DNA of 64,000 nucleotides, taken from NCBI GenBank assembly GCA_003586115.2, contig QVOM02000126.1, forward strand, positions 55,238,047-55,302,046. Direction: 5' to 3'. Below are positions 12,323 to 23,940 of the stretch, piece by piece (within the stretch, counting starts at the first letter, position 1; every line of letters begins with the position of its first letter). A program made the translations under genes and the position numbers. The DNA comes from Salvator merianae (lineage: Eukaryota > Chordata > Lepidosauria > Squamata > Teiidae). The notes beneath the pieces are model-generated. The model saw nothing but the letters and a program-made list of their open reading frames with translations, was not told the DNA's origin and did no database searches.

Positions 12323-13437
12323 CAACAATGCACTTAGTCCAATGGGTTGAGATCTGCTAAAGTTCAGGTGTTCATATGGTCCTAGGTAAACTGGAGAAAA
12401 ATGTTCTTTTTTCCACTTTTTTTAACCAGCAGTCCTTTGGATTGTTTAAAAATAGATAAAGGTGAGGTGAGAAGTAATTTGTGACTGCGCATCAAGAAGC
12501 AAGGAGCATTTCTGTGCTAAATACAAATGGAAAAGAATGCCTCCGCCTGGTCTCCCTGTACTATTCAACATCTAATTTGTTTTTCAAAGGAGTAGTGTTT
12601 ATTTAACACTAACATTTTACTATATGCAGTGCTAATGGAGGTTAAGTAAAGACACAAGGGCAACACAATTGCTCACTCGCTCTCCGAGCAAGGACAAAAC
12701 TGTTATGTGAACAAAATGCAAACTGTCTTCTCAATCTTCACAGTATCGTTTGACACAGGAACCTAAGAGCTGCGTTCCAGGGTTTGAAGGTTTTCAGCAG
12801 TACCGGCTCATTTACATTTGGAAAGATTTAAATCATACTTGTCAAAGTACTATTAATTTTTAACAAAAGTCATCTCTTTTTTTCCTGGGGCTTATTAATA
12901 TGCTAGGCAGTTTCAGGCAGCATCACACTTTGGCCTGCGCTGCCCACTATTTGCATATAGTGTGTTCTGTTTGCACTTTTATTCAAGTGTCTTGATTCCA
13001 GCTCTTCACTGAGTGGTGCCGGGGGAGAAACTTCTATAGACCCACACAGAGCTTTCTCCAGCCTGTTTCTGTGATTACAGGATGTGCGCACTTTTGAGGT
13101 CTGCTGTCCTTGTCATATTTAATTGAAAGAAAATGTATTAGATTTCCATTGACATGGTACCACAGTAAGAAATATTCCTTAATAAAGAGGCCTGGGCTAT
13201 AGTTTTGCTTTATCTTCCAGTCACTTCAGTGCATTTCTGTGCCCTACAGGAAATGTAACATCTGTCCTTCAAATTTAGCAGCTCTGAGGAAACTTCTGCA
13301 CAGGCATGGAAAGGCCCACTCCTGGGCTGCAGTACTTGCTTTGGCCCAGGAAAGGGGAGGTGGGCCATTCACATGGTACATACATGACAGCCTGTGCAAA
13401 CTGTGACACCAGGGGATGAAAGTTCCGGAGAATCGGA
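12323..13437. other. repeat-free unassigned sequence
   Basis: This is one of the longer intervals without a recognised repeat. A minus-strand frame ending at 12903 follows an acceptor-like cag near 13082, but no domain is seen. It could be unique or conserved non-coding DNA. That is inference only. Confidence 0.35.
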
Positions 13438-13668
13438 GGCTGCATTCTGCATACAATAAAAAAATAAAAAGTGGCTTGAAAGCATCTTAAAGGTGGAAAT
13501 ATCTGCATGCCAGTGCCACTAATTCACAGAAAAAGCCAGAAAATGCACTTCCAAAATGTAGTATCTGGTCTTTAATGTGGATTAAAGGTGGGATAGGAAA
13601 ACTAGCATCTGCATGCTATCACCTCGAAGCCACTTTTGAGCTGCTTTTTAATATGTGTGGACACAGCC
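13438..13668. mobile_element. MITE, GGCTGTGTCCACAC-type
   Basis: The right end reads agccacttttgagc followed by gtgtggacacagcc. The left arm carries aagtggcttgaaagc after a degraded ggctgcattctgcat end. The arms pair over roughly 40 bp. Copies at 27970-28187 and 45679-45908 share the same arms. No matching target duplication is visible here. Confidence 0.6.
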
Positions 13669-15359
13669 AACGTTTCTTATCATGGTCATTATGCAAAGGA
13701 TCCTGAAGTTGGCCATTTTCAGAGCTTTACATAATGACACAAGATAACAGAAACCCAAGCAGATTGCTCCAGCCACCACATGGCAGCCCCAAGAGCAAAA
13801 CCGGACCCCATTCTCTTTTGCAAAGCTGTTGTCACCACTCTGCAAATGAAGCATTCCCAGGACTTGATTCTGCCATCAAGAGTAAGTTGGGTGCTGCATG
13901 GATGCAGAGATGTGCACTAACCACATTTTTCAAGCCTCTGAGATGGTCAATTGGATCTTGACTGAGATTTCTGCCATGCTAGCAGAATCATCTGACCAAC
14001 TTATTCTACGCCATGATTTCAAGTAGATTATTAGATCTCCGGAACAATTTGTCATTGACCAAACAATACAAGCCACACAAAATGAAATTGCATGCAAAGG
14101 TAAGGAATCCAAACTCTATTAGACACCTATTTTAAAATATATATTTTTAAATCCATCAAATTGAATTTTCTGTCTGTTCAAATTTTCTGTCAAATAACTA
14201 GTTCTTATTTTATGAGTTGGTTCAAATGTACTCCTTATGCATATAGTTTGCCTTATACCAACACAGTTTCAGTTGTGTACATTGACTCTGTTCTTACAAA
14301 AACTGCATCCACATTTACTCTGCTCAACTGCATGCACTGTGTTTAAATGCAGCTTGTGCATTTGAACGGATTCAAAAATAACAGTTCTATTTCCTCCAAT
14401 TTCCTCCCTGAAATGGGACAAAATATCCTGTAATTTTAATTTTGCCTGCTTCCTGCAAAGTAGGTGGGTATAAATGAGTTCTGGCTTATACAGGAATGTT
14501 GGAGAGAGGGAGGATTTACTTGTAATTGAAATAGATGTCTTTTCCTGCCTCCAACTAAAACCTCTCCCCTCCACTATTTCCCTGAGTGAACTGGCTCTGA
14601 TTTGAACCTGTTTGCTCTGAAGGAGATGGATGAAATTAAAGGTTTACAGGGTGTGATTCCTATTTTTTTATATATATCTAAAATACCAAAATATTTAATA
14701 TTTAGTAATATTCCACACGAGCAAAATTTGGATGGGGGGAGTAGAACCTATCAAAAGACAAAAGGAAAGGATATTAATTTATCTAGGAGGGATGTTTGGC
14801 TCTTTCTCGGGAACCCATATCTCTCTGGTTGCTGGCATGAAATTACTACTGTTCTGTGCCTTTGGCTGAGTTAGCTGGTACTCTTGCATGCAATACAGCG
14901 AGGGGCAACAGATTCCCCATCCCTCTTTAAGTGATGTATGGGTAGTAGCCCTTATCACATTGAATGAATGTCACAGATCAGTCTAGGTCACTGAAACAGA
15001 AATGGGCTGAGAAAAGGACTGAATTTAGGTTTGTTTGTTTCCTGAAAAATCCAAATTTTGCAAATTACTGAATTTGTCATTCGTTTGTTATGGTCTGTCC
15101 CAATATCTGGTGGAATTTCAAACTAACTGAATGTTGGGAACGCTTGATATTCATTGTGGCAGGTTCCACATGGGGAGGGGGGAAGTGTCTCCCCCCTTTT
15201 CAAATTAAAATAATAGCATTATAGCAAAGGCTGCTGCCCACACACCTCTTCTCCCCCATGTCAATTTCAAAAACTAGACTTCAAAATTGACAGTGGAGAG
15301 CTTGGTTTAAAGAACTCTGACAACTCTTTAAATCACTCTGCTGCTACAATGCCAGAACA
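13669..15359. other. unassigned AT-rich sequence
   Basis: No gene or certain repeat is recognised. Around 15030-15130 the text (aaattttgcaaattactgaa, ttcgtttgtt) recalls hAT interiors but lacks ends. Confidence 0.4.
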
Positions 15360-15872
15360 ATCCTTATAGTGGCATGGTTACCAATTCACTACTAAATCCA
15401 TCTCAAGGTGCTGATATTGGCATATAAAGCCCTAAATGGCTGGGTTAGGAATATCTGAAGGAGTGCCTTCTCCCATATAGATCTCCCCATGCCTTGAGAT
15501 CACAAAACGAGGACCTTCTTGTAGTTCCACTACACTCAGAGGTGCAAGGGGTTGCAACATGTGAAAGAACCTTTCATATGACAGCCCCTGGATTGTGGAA
15601 TAGTCTCCCCAAGGAGGTACACCTGGCACGAATTTTATATGGATTTTGGAACCTGGTTAAATCATACTTCTACACCTACCACCCACATCTTTGATGCATA
15701 GTTTCCTCTGGATGTAGTTTTGCTAATGTAAAAGGGAGGGAGGGGGGGAGGGTGAGAGGGCTACATTTTAAATACATTTTAATATTTGTGGTTTTATTGT
15801 GTATTGCAGCCTGCCCTGGGACTTTCAGGTGAAGGTGGGATACAAATGTAATTAATGATGATAATGATGATA
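15360..15872 (+). mobile_element. L2-clade LINE, RT C-terminus and 3' UTR
   Basis: This is a 5'-truncated, dead L2-like LINE. The translation runs WLPIHY..IHLKVLILAYKALNG near 15388-15445, then LRSQNEDLLVVP, then the conserved closing block ERTFHMTAPGLWNSLP near 15560-15620, followed by a LKS.FY-like end. The 3' untranslated part ends with ctgccctggga, gatacaaatgta and a short gatgataa tail near 15790-15872. This order is the usual C-terminus and tail of the L2 clade. At least one stop and local shifts make it non-functional. Confidence 0.82.
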
Positions 15873-16999
15873 GAGGGGAAGAGTGTAGCATTCATGCATA
15901 TGCCACAATCTTCCTCCACACTGAATGGTGAATGGGGGGGGCAGTATCATGCAGCCACTGCCCCCCTGTTGCACATTTAAAGCACCATGCAGGCACCGAG
16001 CAGAAGCTGCCACTGCTTTAGATTTTGGAGAAGGCAGACTATCACCGAAGAAGGAGCTTCTGCTTCTTCTCTGCTCTTCTTGGGTCAAGAAGCGCATAAT
16101 GGTTCACACCTCTTGGGACTGGATGGTGGCTGCTCATAAGCTCATAATCAGGTTCTTCTGTCATTGTCTTTGAACAAGATATTTCATCATTGTGTAAGTG
16201 AGACCCAAAAAGATTTAATAAATTAGACAAATTCATTAACTTTGTTAACCTGAATTCTGGGGGAGAGGGGGGAGTAACTCAACCACAGGTTGGTTTCTAC
16301 AAAACAAAAAAGTCTCAAAGTTTTGGTGCCTCAGAATATCCCATTTCTCAGCAGCCATAATACAACAATCACTGTTGTGATTTTACAAGGTCAGAGTACC
16401 CTTTTTAAGCACCCCAAATGAATTCATTATCATTCATTGCCCTGCAAAGCTTAATGTCAATTATAAGCACCAAATAAACTATGTATGATTACTGGAAGGC
16501 TATGAGTGATGTAAGTGATATAAGTGAGGAGAAATTCTCTGCCAGTTGGTTCTCTGTGATATTAACAGTTGTGCTGAATCTTCATTTTTAAAACAGAAAA
16601 AAAAAAAAAAGAAAGAAAAATTAAATCTTGTGGATGACAAAATTGGTCACATTATCTTTCATTCCCCTGACAGAAGTATACATTGATGAGATGAGTAAGC
16701 TACCTTTATAGAGATCATTAGGTTCTAGACAGCTAGTAAAAATATAATAGGGTCTTGCTTGTCCTGCATAAATATCTTGGGAAAATGAAATTCAAGTTCA
16801 GATTGATTCCAATGCAGAAAAAAATCACTAGTCTTTTTTAAAGATCTCCACTAGAGCCAGGGCCCTCCTCTGAAATAAATAAATGTGAACTTGAATGCCT
16901 TTGTCTCAGAGGATTTGATATCTATGGTTGCCCCAGAAGGCCTGGGCAGTGATTTTCTGCCCATTTTGATGTCCCCAACACATGGAAAATCATTTCTTG
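15873..16999. other. unassigned; poly-A near 16597-16611
   Basis: No gene or repeat family recognised. An A run with aagaaagaaaaa lies near 16597-16620. Confidence 0.4.
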
Positions 17000-17420
17000 C
17001 CCCTTTCTTCAAGGGGCCTTAATTCAGATTAAGGCCCCATGTAGTAAGTCTCTAGGCCTCATAGATCTGCATGTTAATGCAGATCTATGAGCCCATGCCT
17101 CTCACTGATCTGCTCCATCTGCATTAGATGTAGTGTGATATCAAAAAGGGAGACCTGGTTTGGTTTCATTTAATAAGGACTGACAGCAGGACCAGTGGCA
17201 CTGATCCAGAACAGGAGAGGCATGCCTCCCATGTTTGGAACTACTCAGAGGTCCTAAGGCATAGATGTGCAGCTGCAAAACTCCAAGGCTATGTCATGGG
17301 CTGGTTTGGACCAGTACCATCATGCAGATGGCACTGGTCCCACCCACATCTTCCTGTGTTTAGAATCAATGGGCCTGACTGTTCCATATCCACTGATTCT
17401 GAACATGGGCCTTTTTGTGC
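17000..17420. mobile_element. palindrome-rich segment, possible MITE relic
   Basis: Three perfect or near-perfect hairpins are packed here: 17013-17038 (11-bp arms), 17058-17091 (15-bp arms, loop gtta), and 17309-17341 (ggaccagt pairing with actggtcc). The right edge gggcctttttgtgct resembles a MITE terminus but points the wrong way for a simple element. I infer a scrambled or nested MITE relic. Confidence 0.4.
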
Positions 17421-17612
17421 TTTGACACTGATGTGATTACTTCTTGGTCAGCTCAAAGAGCAATCTGCTATTCATTGCAGATTTCAAAGGTGAGTATCAA
17501 AATGGCTTTGGCTTTGCCTTCAGCTTCCATTTTGATTTGTGTACCTGCTTTGCTGGCTTATCTGATTAATTCAACATTCCTATGGCAGGAGGTGATTTTA
17601 TATGGTGATTAA

Positions 17613-17835
17613 GGACCCAGTCACACCTAAGTTTTAATCGAGCTTCCATCCACTTTTGGATTCAAAGAACACAGCACCAAAGTAACTAATCATTTTCATT
17701 CCATGTTATCTAACCTGAAGGTGGATTTTCTGAGTTAGATAATACTGAAAGAAAACATCTTATTACTTTGCTGAACTGTTCTCTCAGTCTGAAAGTGGAC
17801 CCAAGCTGGATTAAAACTTAGGTGTGACTGTGCCC
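17613..17835. mobile_element. MITE with long TIRs and TAA duplication
   Basis: The left arm ggacccagtcacacctaag and the right arm that complements it (cttaggtgtgactgtgccc) pair over about 27 bp with two or three mismatches. Pairing resumes inside with gagcttccatccactttt against gaaagtggacccaagctg. The trinucleotide taa lies on both sides (17610-17612 and 17836-17838), as expected for PIF/Harbinger-type insertion. Confidence 0.75.
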
Positions 17836-17981
17836 TAAGTATTCGATGTGCTGTCTGGTGTTTCAAGCCTAAATTCTGCATGCCTGAACTCTGGGGACTT
17901 AATGGGGACAGAGGGGTCACTATCTTGGAGATCGGAATAGCTGGAAGAGGAGGGGTGCCTTATAGAGATGCTGGACCTGTT

Positions 17982-18146
17982 GGCCCATTCTGCACTTGAC
18001 CTTATTCTAGATTATATCCTGGAATAGGGACCTGCCATCTGCATGCTAGTATAAACCCAGGGTCTGCTGTAACCTGCACTAGCATGTGGATAGCAGGTCT
18101 CTATTCTTGGATATAATCCAGAATAAAGCTAAGTGCAGAAAGTACC
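17982..18146. mobile_element. MITE, 165-bp palindromic subfamily
   Basis: The ends ggcccattctgcactt and aagtgcagaaagtacc are inverted repeats, and the element folds along most of its length (gattatatcctggaa against ttggatataatc; ctgccatctgcatgctagt against actagcatgtggatagcag). Flanking triplets are gtt and att. Related copies are at 28218-28400 and 31699-31850. Confidence 0.7.
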
Positions 18147-18149
18147 ATT

Positions 18150-18405
18150 GTTTCTGAACAGGTTTGAATCAAACTAGGTGGTCTATTCAGTTCAAACTAA
18201 AGCCAAAGGGGGCTGGTTTGAGCTCAAATGTAACGCTGAAAGATTCTTTCAAACAGGTCAAACTGCTCAATTCACCTGAACCTATTCATATTTGTTAATA
18301 TTTTGCCCTTTTAAAGGGTTTTTAAAGCCCTTTTTTGAGCAACAAACAAACATACCCAAACTTGATTGAAATGAACTGCTATTTTGATGTCTGTACGCAT
18401 TTCTA
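18150..18405. mobile_element. hAT-like fragment, GTTTGAACC-rich family
   Basis: The text aggtttgaatcaaacta, gttcaaactaaagcc, caaacaggtcaaactg and the right edge tgtacgcatttcta match the layout at 62274-62583. The left end overlaps the preceding MITE and no 8-bp duplication is visible. Confidence 0.45.
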
Positions 18406-19434
18406 CTGTCCTGGAGTTGAGTTTGCACTTTGAGTTATTCAGTGTGGTTTCTCATTCACAAATCAACATACTGTATTTTCTGAATAAAGACATTGATATA
18501 TAGCCTGAATTCTTTGGGCCTGGGTTTCATGCACTTGACAATGAGTGGAAAACCACCACTCATCCCTTCCAGTGTGCTGCTGACAATGGAGTAATACTGC
18601 CTTATATTTTACCACAAAAGAAAACATATTCTCACATTTGCCACAATAACTTGCAAAAGAAAAATACAGCCACCACTAATTCAGAATAAGTTTCCTCCTA
18701 ACGAGAAACTTAAGATCTCTGCATTGGTTTTAACTTTGGGGCAGCTTCCATCCACAGCAGCCTCTGCCAAATGGGAATACCATGCCAGTGTGGCAGAACA
18801 ACCCACCAGAAGTATGTGCCTCGTGGGGAATGGCCTTCCTGCATGGAGGCAAGTGTTATAGTGGTCCCCAGTGCAAAAATCACAACAAAGTTTACTGCAA
18901 GAGTTGACTTCTTTATAGCGGCATCTCTAGAATTCCAGGTGGCAGACAGCATGGAAAAGCCCAGTGCCATTTCACTGGGTCCCTGGAAACAGCCTCAGAA
19001 ATGGATCATTTCTGGGTACCTGCTGAAAACAGCTAGCCACCAATTTCAGGGTCTGGGAACTTTCATTCCCAGCCTCTGAAACTGAACCAGGCTGGGTTGT
19101 GGTAACGCAGATAGCCTGTGGGGCACACTACAGCAGCCACTCCAGTCTTGACCCAAATCACTCAGTCTGGGCCAAGACTGCCCTACATGATGTGCATCAA
19201 CATGCACCATGTGTAAGTTTCCCAAGCTTCCCAAACCCAGTAAAAAAACAGATCTACTTCCAAATCTATCATGATCCAACAAAAAAATTACCTGTATTTC
19301 TTAAGCCCAGTGGTTTTCATAGATATTGAAGCAGTAGTCTGTAGTGATCTATTGAATGGCCAAAGAGCTACTACTGGCATGCTCAGTAGTTTGTTTTGTC
19401 TTCTTTGAGCAAGTAGTATCCATACATCATAAAA
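18406..19434. other. unassigned sequence
   Basis: No repeat family recognised. An 86-codon minus-strand frame at 18710-18970 has no recognisable domain and no clear splice context. I do not call it. Confidence 0.35.
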
Positions 19435-19515
19435 AATTATTGTTATTATTTAGTATATTCTTATTCCCACCCTTAAGCCTCTAAAGACTCATAGATTGGT
19501 TTACAAATGTCAATA
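19435..19515 (-). mobile_element. L2/CR1-type LINE 3' tail
   Basis: The stretch ttcttattcccaccctt followed by ggtttacaaatgtcaata is the complement of a typical LINE 3' end (gtaaa-cc, aagggtggga-ta, then AATAA repeats). Only the tail is present. Confidence 0.55.
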
Positions 19516-19699
19516 ATAAATAGAAGAATGCATTGTTCCCCACTATAGAGAACTGGGATGTGTTCAAACTAGTTTAAGGGCCGTCCCATGAGACAATTGG
19601 GTTGAGAACACCAGACAGTTTCCCCCTGTATGCATCTTACCACAGGAAAAACTCTGTAAAATCTTTCTCATTCTCAGAAAGGAATTCATGAGACAGATA

Positions 19700-20850
19700 G
19701 ACTGCATTCCGACACAGCATTTAATCAGTTTACAGGCCGTCTTCAGTTCCTGCTGGCCCGACATGATCTTCCCATTCCGTAGTTTTTCTGGACTAAATTG
19801 GCAAAATTCAGACTACTTTGTATTCGGATTTAATGAGTTCTCAAGCCGTTCCAGGTCACTAGCACACTTTACTTTGCAATGTGGGAATGGGGAAGGAGAC
19901 TATTTGGGAGGGACTGTACTTTTGGGGAGGCGTGCAGAGGGAGGGATCCCCATTTTGTGCCATCCAATGACAGACTTTGTGGGTGGGCAGGAAGCACAGT
20001 AGTTTCCTCTGCCTCCATTATCCCCCCTTCCATCGCTGCCAGGGAAAAAGAAACCGTCCTCCTTTTTACTTCACTAAGCTGCAGTCCTTTCTCTATCTTC
20101 ATCCCCCATTCAACACTGCCAGGAAGAAATTAAAGGCTTCTTCCACTTCCGCCTGCTCTTTAAACCAAAAAATAAACTGCGCCTGTTTGGGGGTTACAGT
20201 CCTCTTGTCCCAACAAAGAACCCACTCAAGATGAGTTTTGCCATCGACAGCACACAGCTACACAGCGGGGACACATGCTGCTGCAGATGTCTCAGGGGGA
20301 GATGAGGCAGAGTCCATTTGCTGACGATGAACTGCACTATCAAGATAATAAAGCCCCCCTCCCGTTCCCTCCCCCCCGTTCCCTCTCCACTTGCAAGGGA
20401 GCAGAAATCGCCATCTGCCCTTTAAGAAGCTTAATAGTGCAGTACACATGGTTTTAAAGTTCTGCTTGTGTAGACAGAGGCTGCAGAGGGGAGAAGGAGC
20501 AAATGGCAAATGACTAGTAACACTGCCAAGTGAATCCATGTTCTGAGGCAGCAGTGGGGACATACGGAGAGCAGAGCTTGACTTTCCTGCCCCTGTGACA
20601 TCAAGATTTGAACGTTGGGACTGCAGCCAATCACTGACTGCACAGGGAGGAGAATTTGACGAGGGGTGGAGGCAGAAAAGGTACTGTTTCTCCATGCCAA
20701 GCACGGGAAATATCAGTGTGGGAATGAGCAAGTACGAATTGAGTCCGTGTTAAACTGTAATTGTGGGAACCATCAGAAGACGGATTCAGTCCTTGTACTC
20801 TTCTGATACGGATTAAATTTACGATGTCGGACCGTGGCCATATTGACTCT
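19700..20850. mobile_element. possible TIR element, family unknown
   Basis: The left edge near 19707-19730 (ttccgacacagcatttaatc) resembles the complement of the right edge near 20810-20836 (gattaaatttacgatgtcgga). The interior is richer in G, C and CpG than its surroundings. A local hairpin pairs tcagaaga with tcttctga near 20771-20805. A 157-codon minus-strand frame (20258-20731) shows no transposase or other motif. No target duplication is identified, so the boundaries are approximate. Confidence 0.3.
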
Positions 20851-21059
20851 TCCGTCAGTTCATTGAGAGGGGATAATCTAGCCAATCACAGAAAGGGGAC
20901 AAATGCTGCTGACCAGCAACTAATCAAAGGCCCAGAAAATTGGGCAGGTAGCATGCAATCTGTGCTGAGCATTTGTTGCTAGGGAGGCATTGCTAGACTT
21001 TGAGACAAAGGAATGAGGTGTGAGTTTGAATGCTAATTTTTGTTTGTAACTTCAGCAAG

Positions 21060-21482
21060 CATGCATTTTCTAAAAGGGGCGGATGAAAAATTCCCTGTTT
21101 GATCAAACCCTTGGATAATGAAGCTGTTGAAGTTAGTAGAAATTGATAAATTGACTTGTATAATCAGAGAAAAGAATTTAGTTTCTCTAGCAGTTGGGGG
21201 TATTAATTAACATTTTGCATAAAAAAGAAAATTTGTTTTTGGTGAGTTTTGAAAAGTAACCTATAGGGAAAGTTCAAAATTGAGTGTGTATAATGAATAG
21301 TTAGACCAAGGAATAACAATTATATACTAAAGGAAGGATCACCAAGTGAGAGAGTGGAGGTCACATTTAGTTGTATTGCTATTTTTCTTTTTGGATATTG
21401 TATTTACTTTTGTTAGTTTTTATTGTTGTGTAATAGTTTTTTGTATTTTCTTTTTACTTGATCAAGAAAATTTAATAAAAAC
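21060..21482 (+). mobile_element. L1-clade LINE 3' terminus
   Basis: The translation near 21083-21180 reads PWIMKLLKLVEIDKLT followed by IIREKN, matching the extreme C-terminus of L1-type ORF2. It is followed by an untranslated T-rich region and closes with aatttaataaaaaca at about 21468-21482, a LINE polyadenylation end. It is 5'-truncated and carries an in-frame stop. Confidence 0.6.
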
Positions 21483-23508
21483 AACAGCAAATGCTAGTAA
21501 GAAAGACAGGTCCCTGCCCTTAGTCTTAGAGTCTAGTGGATATGACATATAAGGAGAAAGAGATTAGGAAAAGAAGGGAGAATTGGTTTTCAAAAGATAA
21601 ATGGTGCTGTCCTGATATCCTGCCCATAAGGGAAGCCTGACAATAAAGGGAAGCCATTATTCAACCAAAATAATCCAAAACCCCATGAAGCACATATTCT
21701 GGACACTGATCAGCCTTTAGGTAATGCAATAACCTGAACTATCTTACATTTTTCAGTATAAACTCACAGGATAAAGAAAGGACTTTGTCATTCAACATTT
21801 TAGTCAATAATTTCTTTTCTGTGTTCACCCCAGACAGAAATAAACAAGAGATATTCAGTTTGTTGAAAGTTTATTGAACATTTGCAAGATATAGCATTAG
21901 CCAAATAATTACTTCCATAGGTCATGACTCCATTAGAAAATGGAGGCAGGTGTGTCCAGGTTATGCAGGGAAGGTGCTGCTATTGCCCTCCAGCAATTCA
22001 GAGTGAGGAGGCGTTCATTGGAACTGTACTCCAAGGCACCTCAAACAGCAATTGCACCTGCTAATGGGACAGCAGTATAATTTTCTGCCACCCCAGGCAG
22101 CAGAACATGCTTTATCAGTTGCCTCACCCATTAAGGGAAGACACAGTCATGTACAATGCCCACCACATTTCCAAATGCCACTTGATGTATCTTTTAGCAT
22201 CAATTATTCAACACATTTCAAAGGCTTTTCTATTTCAGGTTGGAATTTGGAAGCTTGCATTGATGCTACTGAAGCAGAGAAATGTTGGGTTTCATAGCCC
22301 TCAAGGAAGTTTTAGATATGTTTATAAAATATGCCTCCCTGCGTCCTTCAGTTAATTTGAATGATTCTAGACAAAAGTGAAACCACAGTTGCAGATTCAC
22401 AGAAGGGAGCACTGAGGGGGGTTTCCCCCCTCCCTAAGATGCCTTCTGCTCCGTGCCTGCTCCATTGCAATCCCATGGAGGGCCAAGTCATTATGTATTC
22501 CTGGGAAAATGTCTCACAAGAGGCAGCCTGTCAGTTCAAACTTGCACAGCAGAGAGACAGACTGAGGCACCAATTTCACGTTTTGCTTTCACCAGGCCTT
22601 TTTACTATGGCCTTAAATCTTGTGCTGGGTTCTCTTTGTTCTGGATGGATGGTGAAAAGATTGCAAATGGAAAATTCAGCTCAGACAACTCAGACACCAT
22701 GTCAGCCTATATGACACCTTAGCCCTATCCACTTCCCCCCAAGTGCTGGCAGGCTACTCTTGCATTCCTCACCAGAAGAGACATTTGGTTTCATGAGAAG
22801 TTGTGCAACTGAACAGGAACAAGGATGGAAAGGAAGAAATGAGAACGTCTCAGTGGAGCTTTTTAGGCCCAACTCTGGGAATCTGCATGCAAGGAAGCGT
22901 GAATGTTGGGTGCAGGTGGCACATTTCTGCAAAGCACAGTTACTCACTTTTTAAATTCAGGGCAAATATGGTGTCACGAAATTGCTTAATAACAGCAAGT
23001 GAAACTTTTGTTTCATTAGAAATTGCTTTTTGCCATAAAATTCTTTGTCTGTGTGGGCCATCATATATTTCTGTTTGCATGAGGAAAAAAGTTAACTGCC
23101 TGTTTGGGATCCTGCTACTTAAAATGATCACACAGTTTCCCTGCCAGTTTTCCTACCTGCCAAGTAGCAATGAAGCAAAAAGCTTCCATTGTCCAGAAAA
23201 AATTCTCTTTCTACACCCCATTTAAACCTTAATATGCTATTTTAAGAGGTACCAAACTGGTAATGAGGGGATTCTTTGCATACAGGGTGAACCTATTAAA
23301 ATTTGATTACTTGTTTGTTTTGCAGAGAAGTGCAGTGTTACTGAGTTGCAAAAGAGGTTGCCATAAATGAAGGCAGAACAAGAAGTTTTAAATATATACA
23401 GTACATCTCTCTATTTCTCTCCCTTCCCCTCCTCTCTCTCTATATATATACTAAAACCTTAATCACAAACTCATTGGGTAAATGGGCAACACTAGAAGTC
23501 AATTCTAA
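21483..23508. other. unassigned sequence
   Basis: Two kilobases without an assigned repeat. Overlapping open frames at 22052-22954 lack recognisable domains. A pyrimidine and TA-rich tract lies at 23405-23450. Confidence 0.4.
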
Positions 23509-23641
23509 GACTGCAGTCAGATATAGCTTATTTATTCTACTACATTTGGATATTCCAGAATAAAGTATGGCTATTCCAGAGTATTCATTCTTTATTGCAG
23601 AATATGCAAATAGAATAAGTAAGAGACGTCTGGAAGCAGAC
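23509..23641. mobile_element. short MITE, GGCTGCATCCAGATG ends
   Basis: The ends gactgcagtcagat and gtctggaagcagac are inverted repeats; the interior matches 12189-12322 (ttggatattccagaataaag). Flanking triplets are taa and tat. It abuts the R4-like LINE fragment. Confidence 0.7.
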
Positions 23642-23940
23642 TATCACAAGGGTGGACATAAAGGGAAGCATATACCAATGTGATGCACTATCCCTAATAC
23701 TGTTCTGCTTAGGCTTGAATCCCCTCAACCAGATCATCACATAAAGTGGATATGGGTACAGGGTCAAGAGAGGAGTCATCATCAGCCACTTCCTGTATAT
23801 GGATAATATCAAGCTAGATGCCAAGAATGAGTGAGGCATCAACTCATTGATCCACCTTACAAGAATCTACACAAATTATCTCAAATAATTCATTAATGCA
23901 ACACCATGTTTATACATGGAGAAAGAAGGTTGCATTAATC
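23642..23940 (+). mobile_element. R4/Dong-like (or NeSL-related) LINE RT fragment
   Basis: A frame with two stops reads VDIKGSIYQCDALSLILFCL, then GLNPLNQIIT, then SGYGYRVKRGVIISHFLYMD followed by NIKLDAKNE, then SLIHLTRIY, and near 23900, after a shift, NTMFIHGE. This follows the RT block of site-specific-type LINEs of the R4/Dong and NeSL groups, with GDaLSPlLF changed to CDALSLILF and the catalytic YMDD read here as YMDN. R4 elements are known from lizards. It is a relic, truncated at both ends. Confidence 0.7.

Noticed and set aside
18710..18970. 86-codon minus-strand frame
   Set aside because: No recognisable motif, no convincing splice sites at its edges, and similar lengths occur by chance elsewhere in the window.
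20258..20731. 157-codon minus-strand frame
   Set aside because: No motif; it lies in a GC-richer block that may be a transposon and overlaps other frames on both strands.
22361..22714. 117-codon plus-strand frame
   Set aside because: No domain or homology recognised; neighbouring frames overlap it in another phase.
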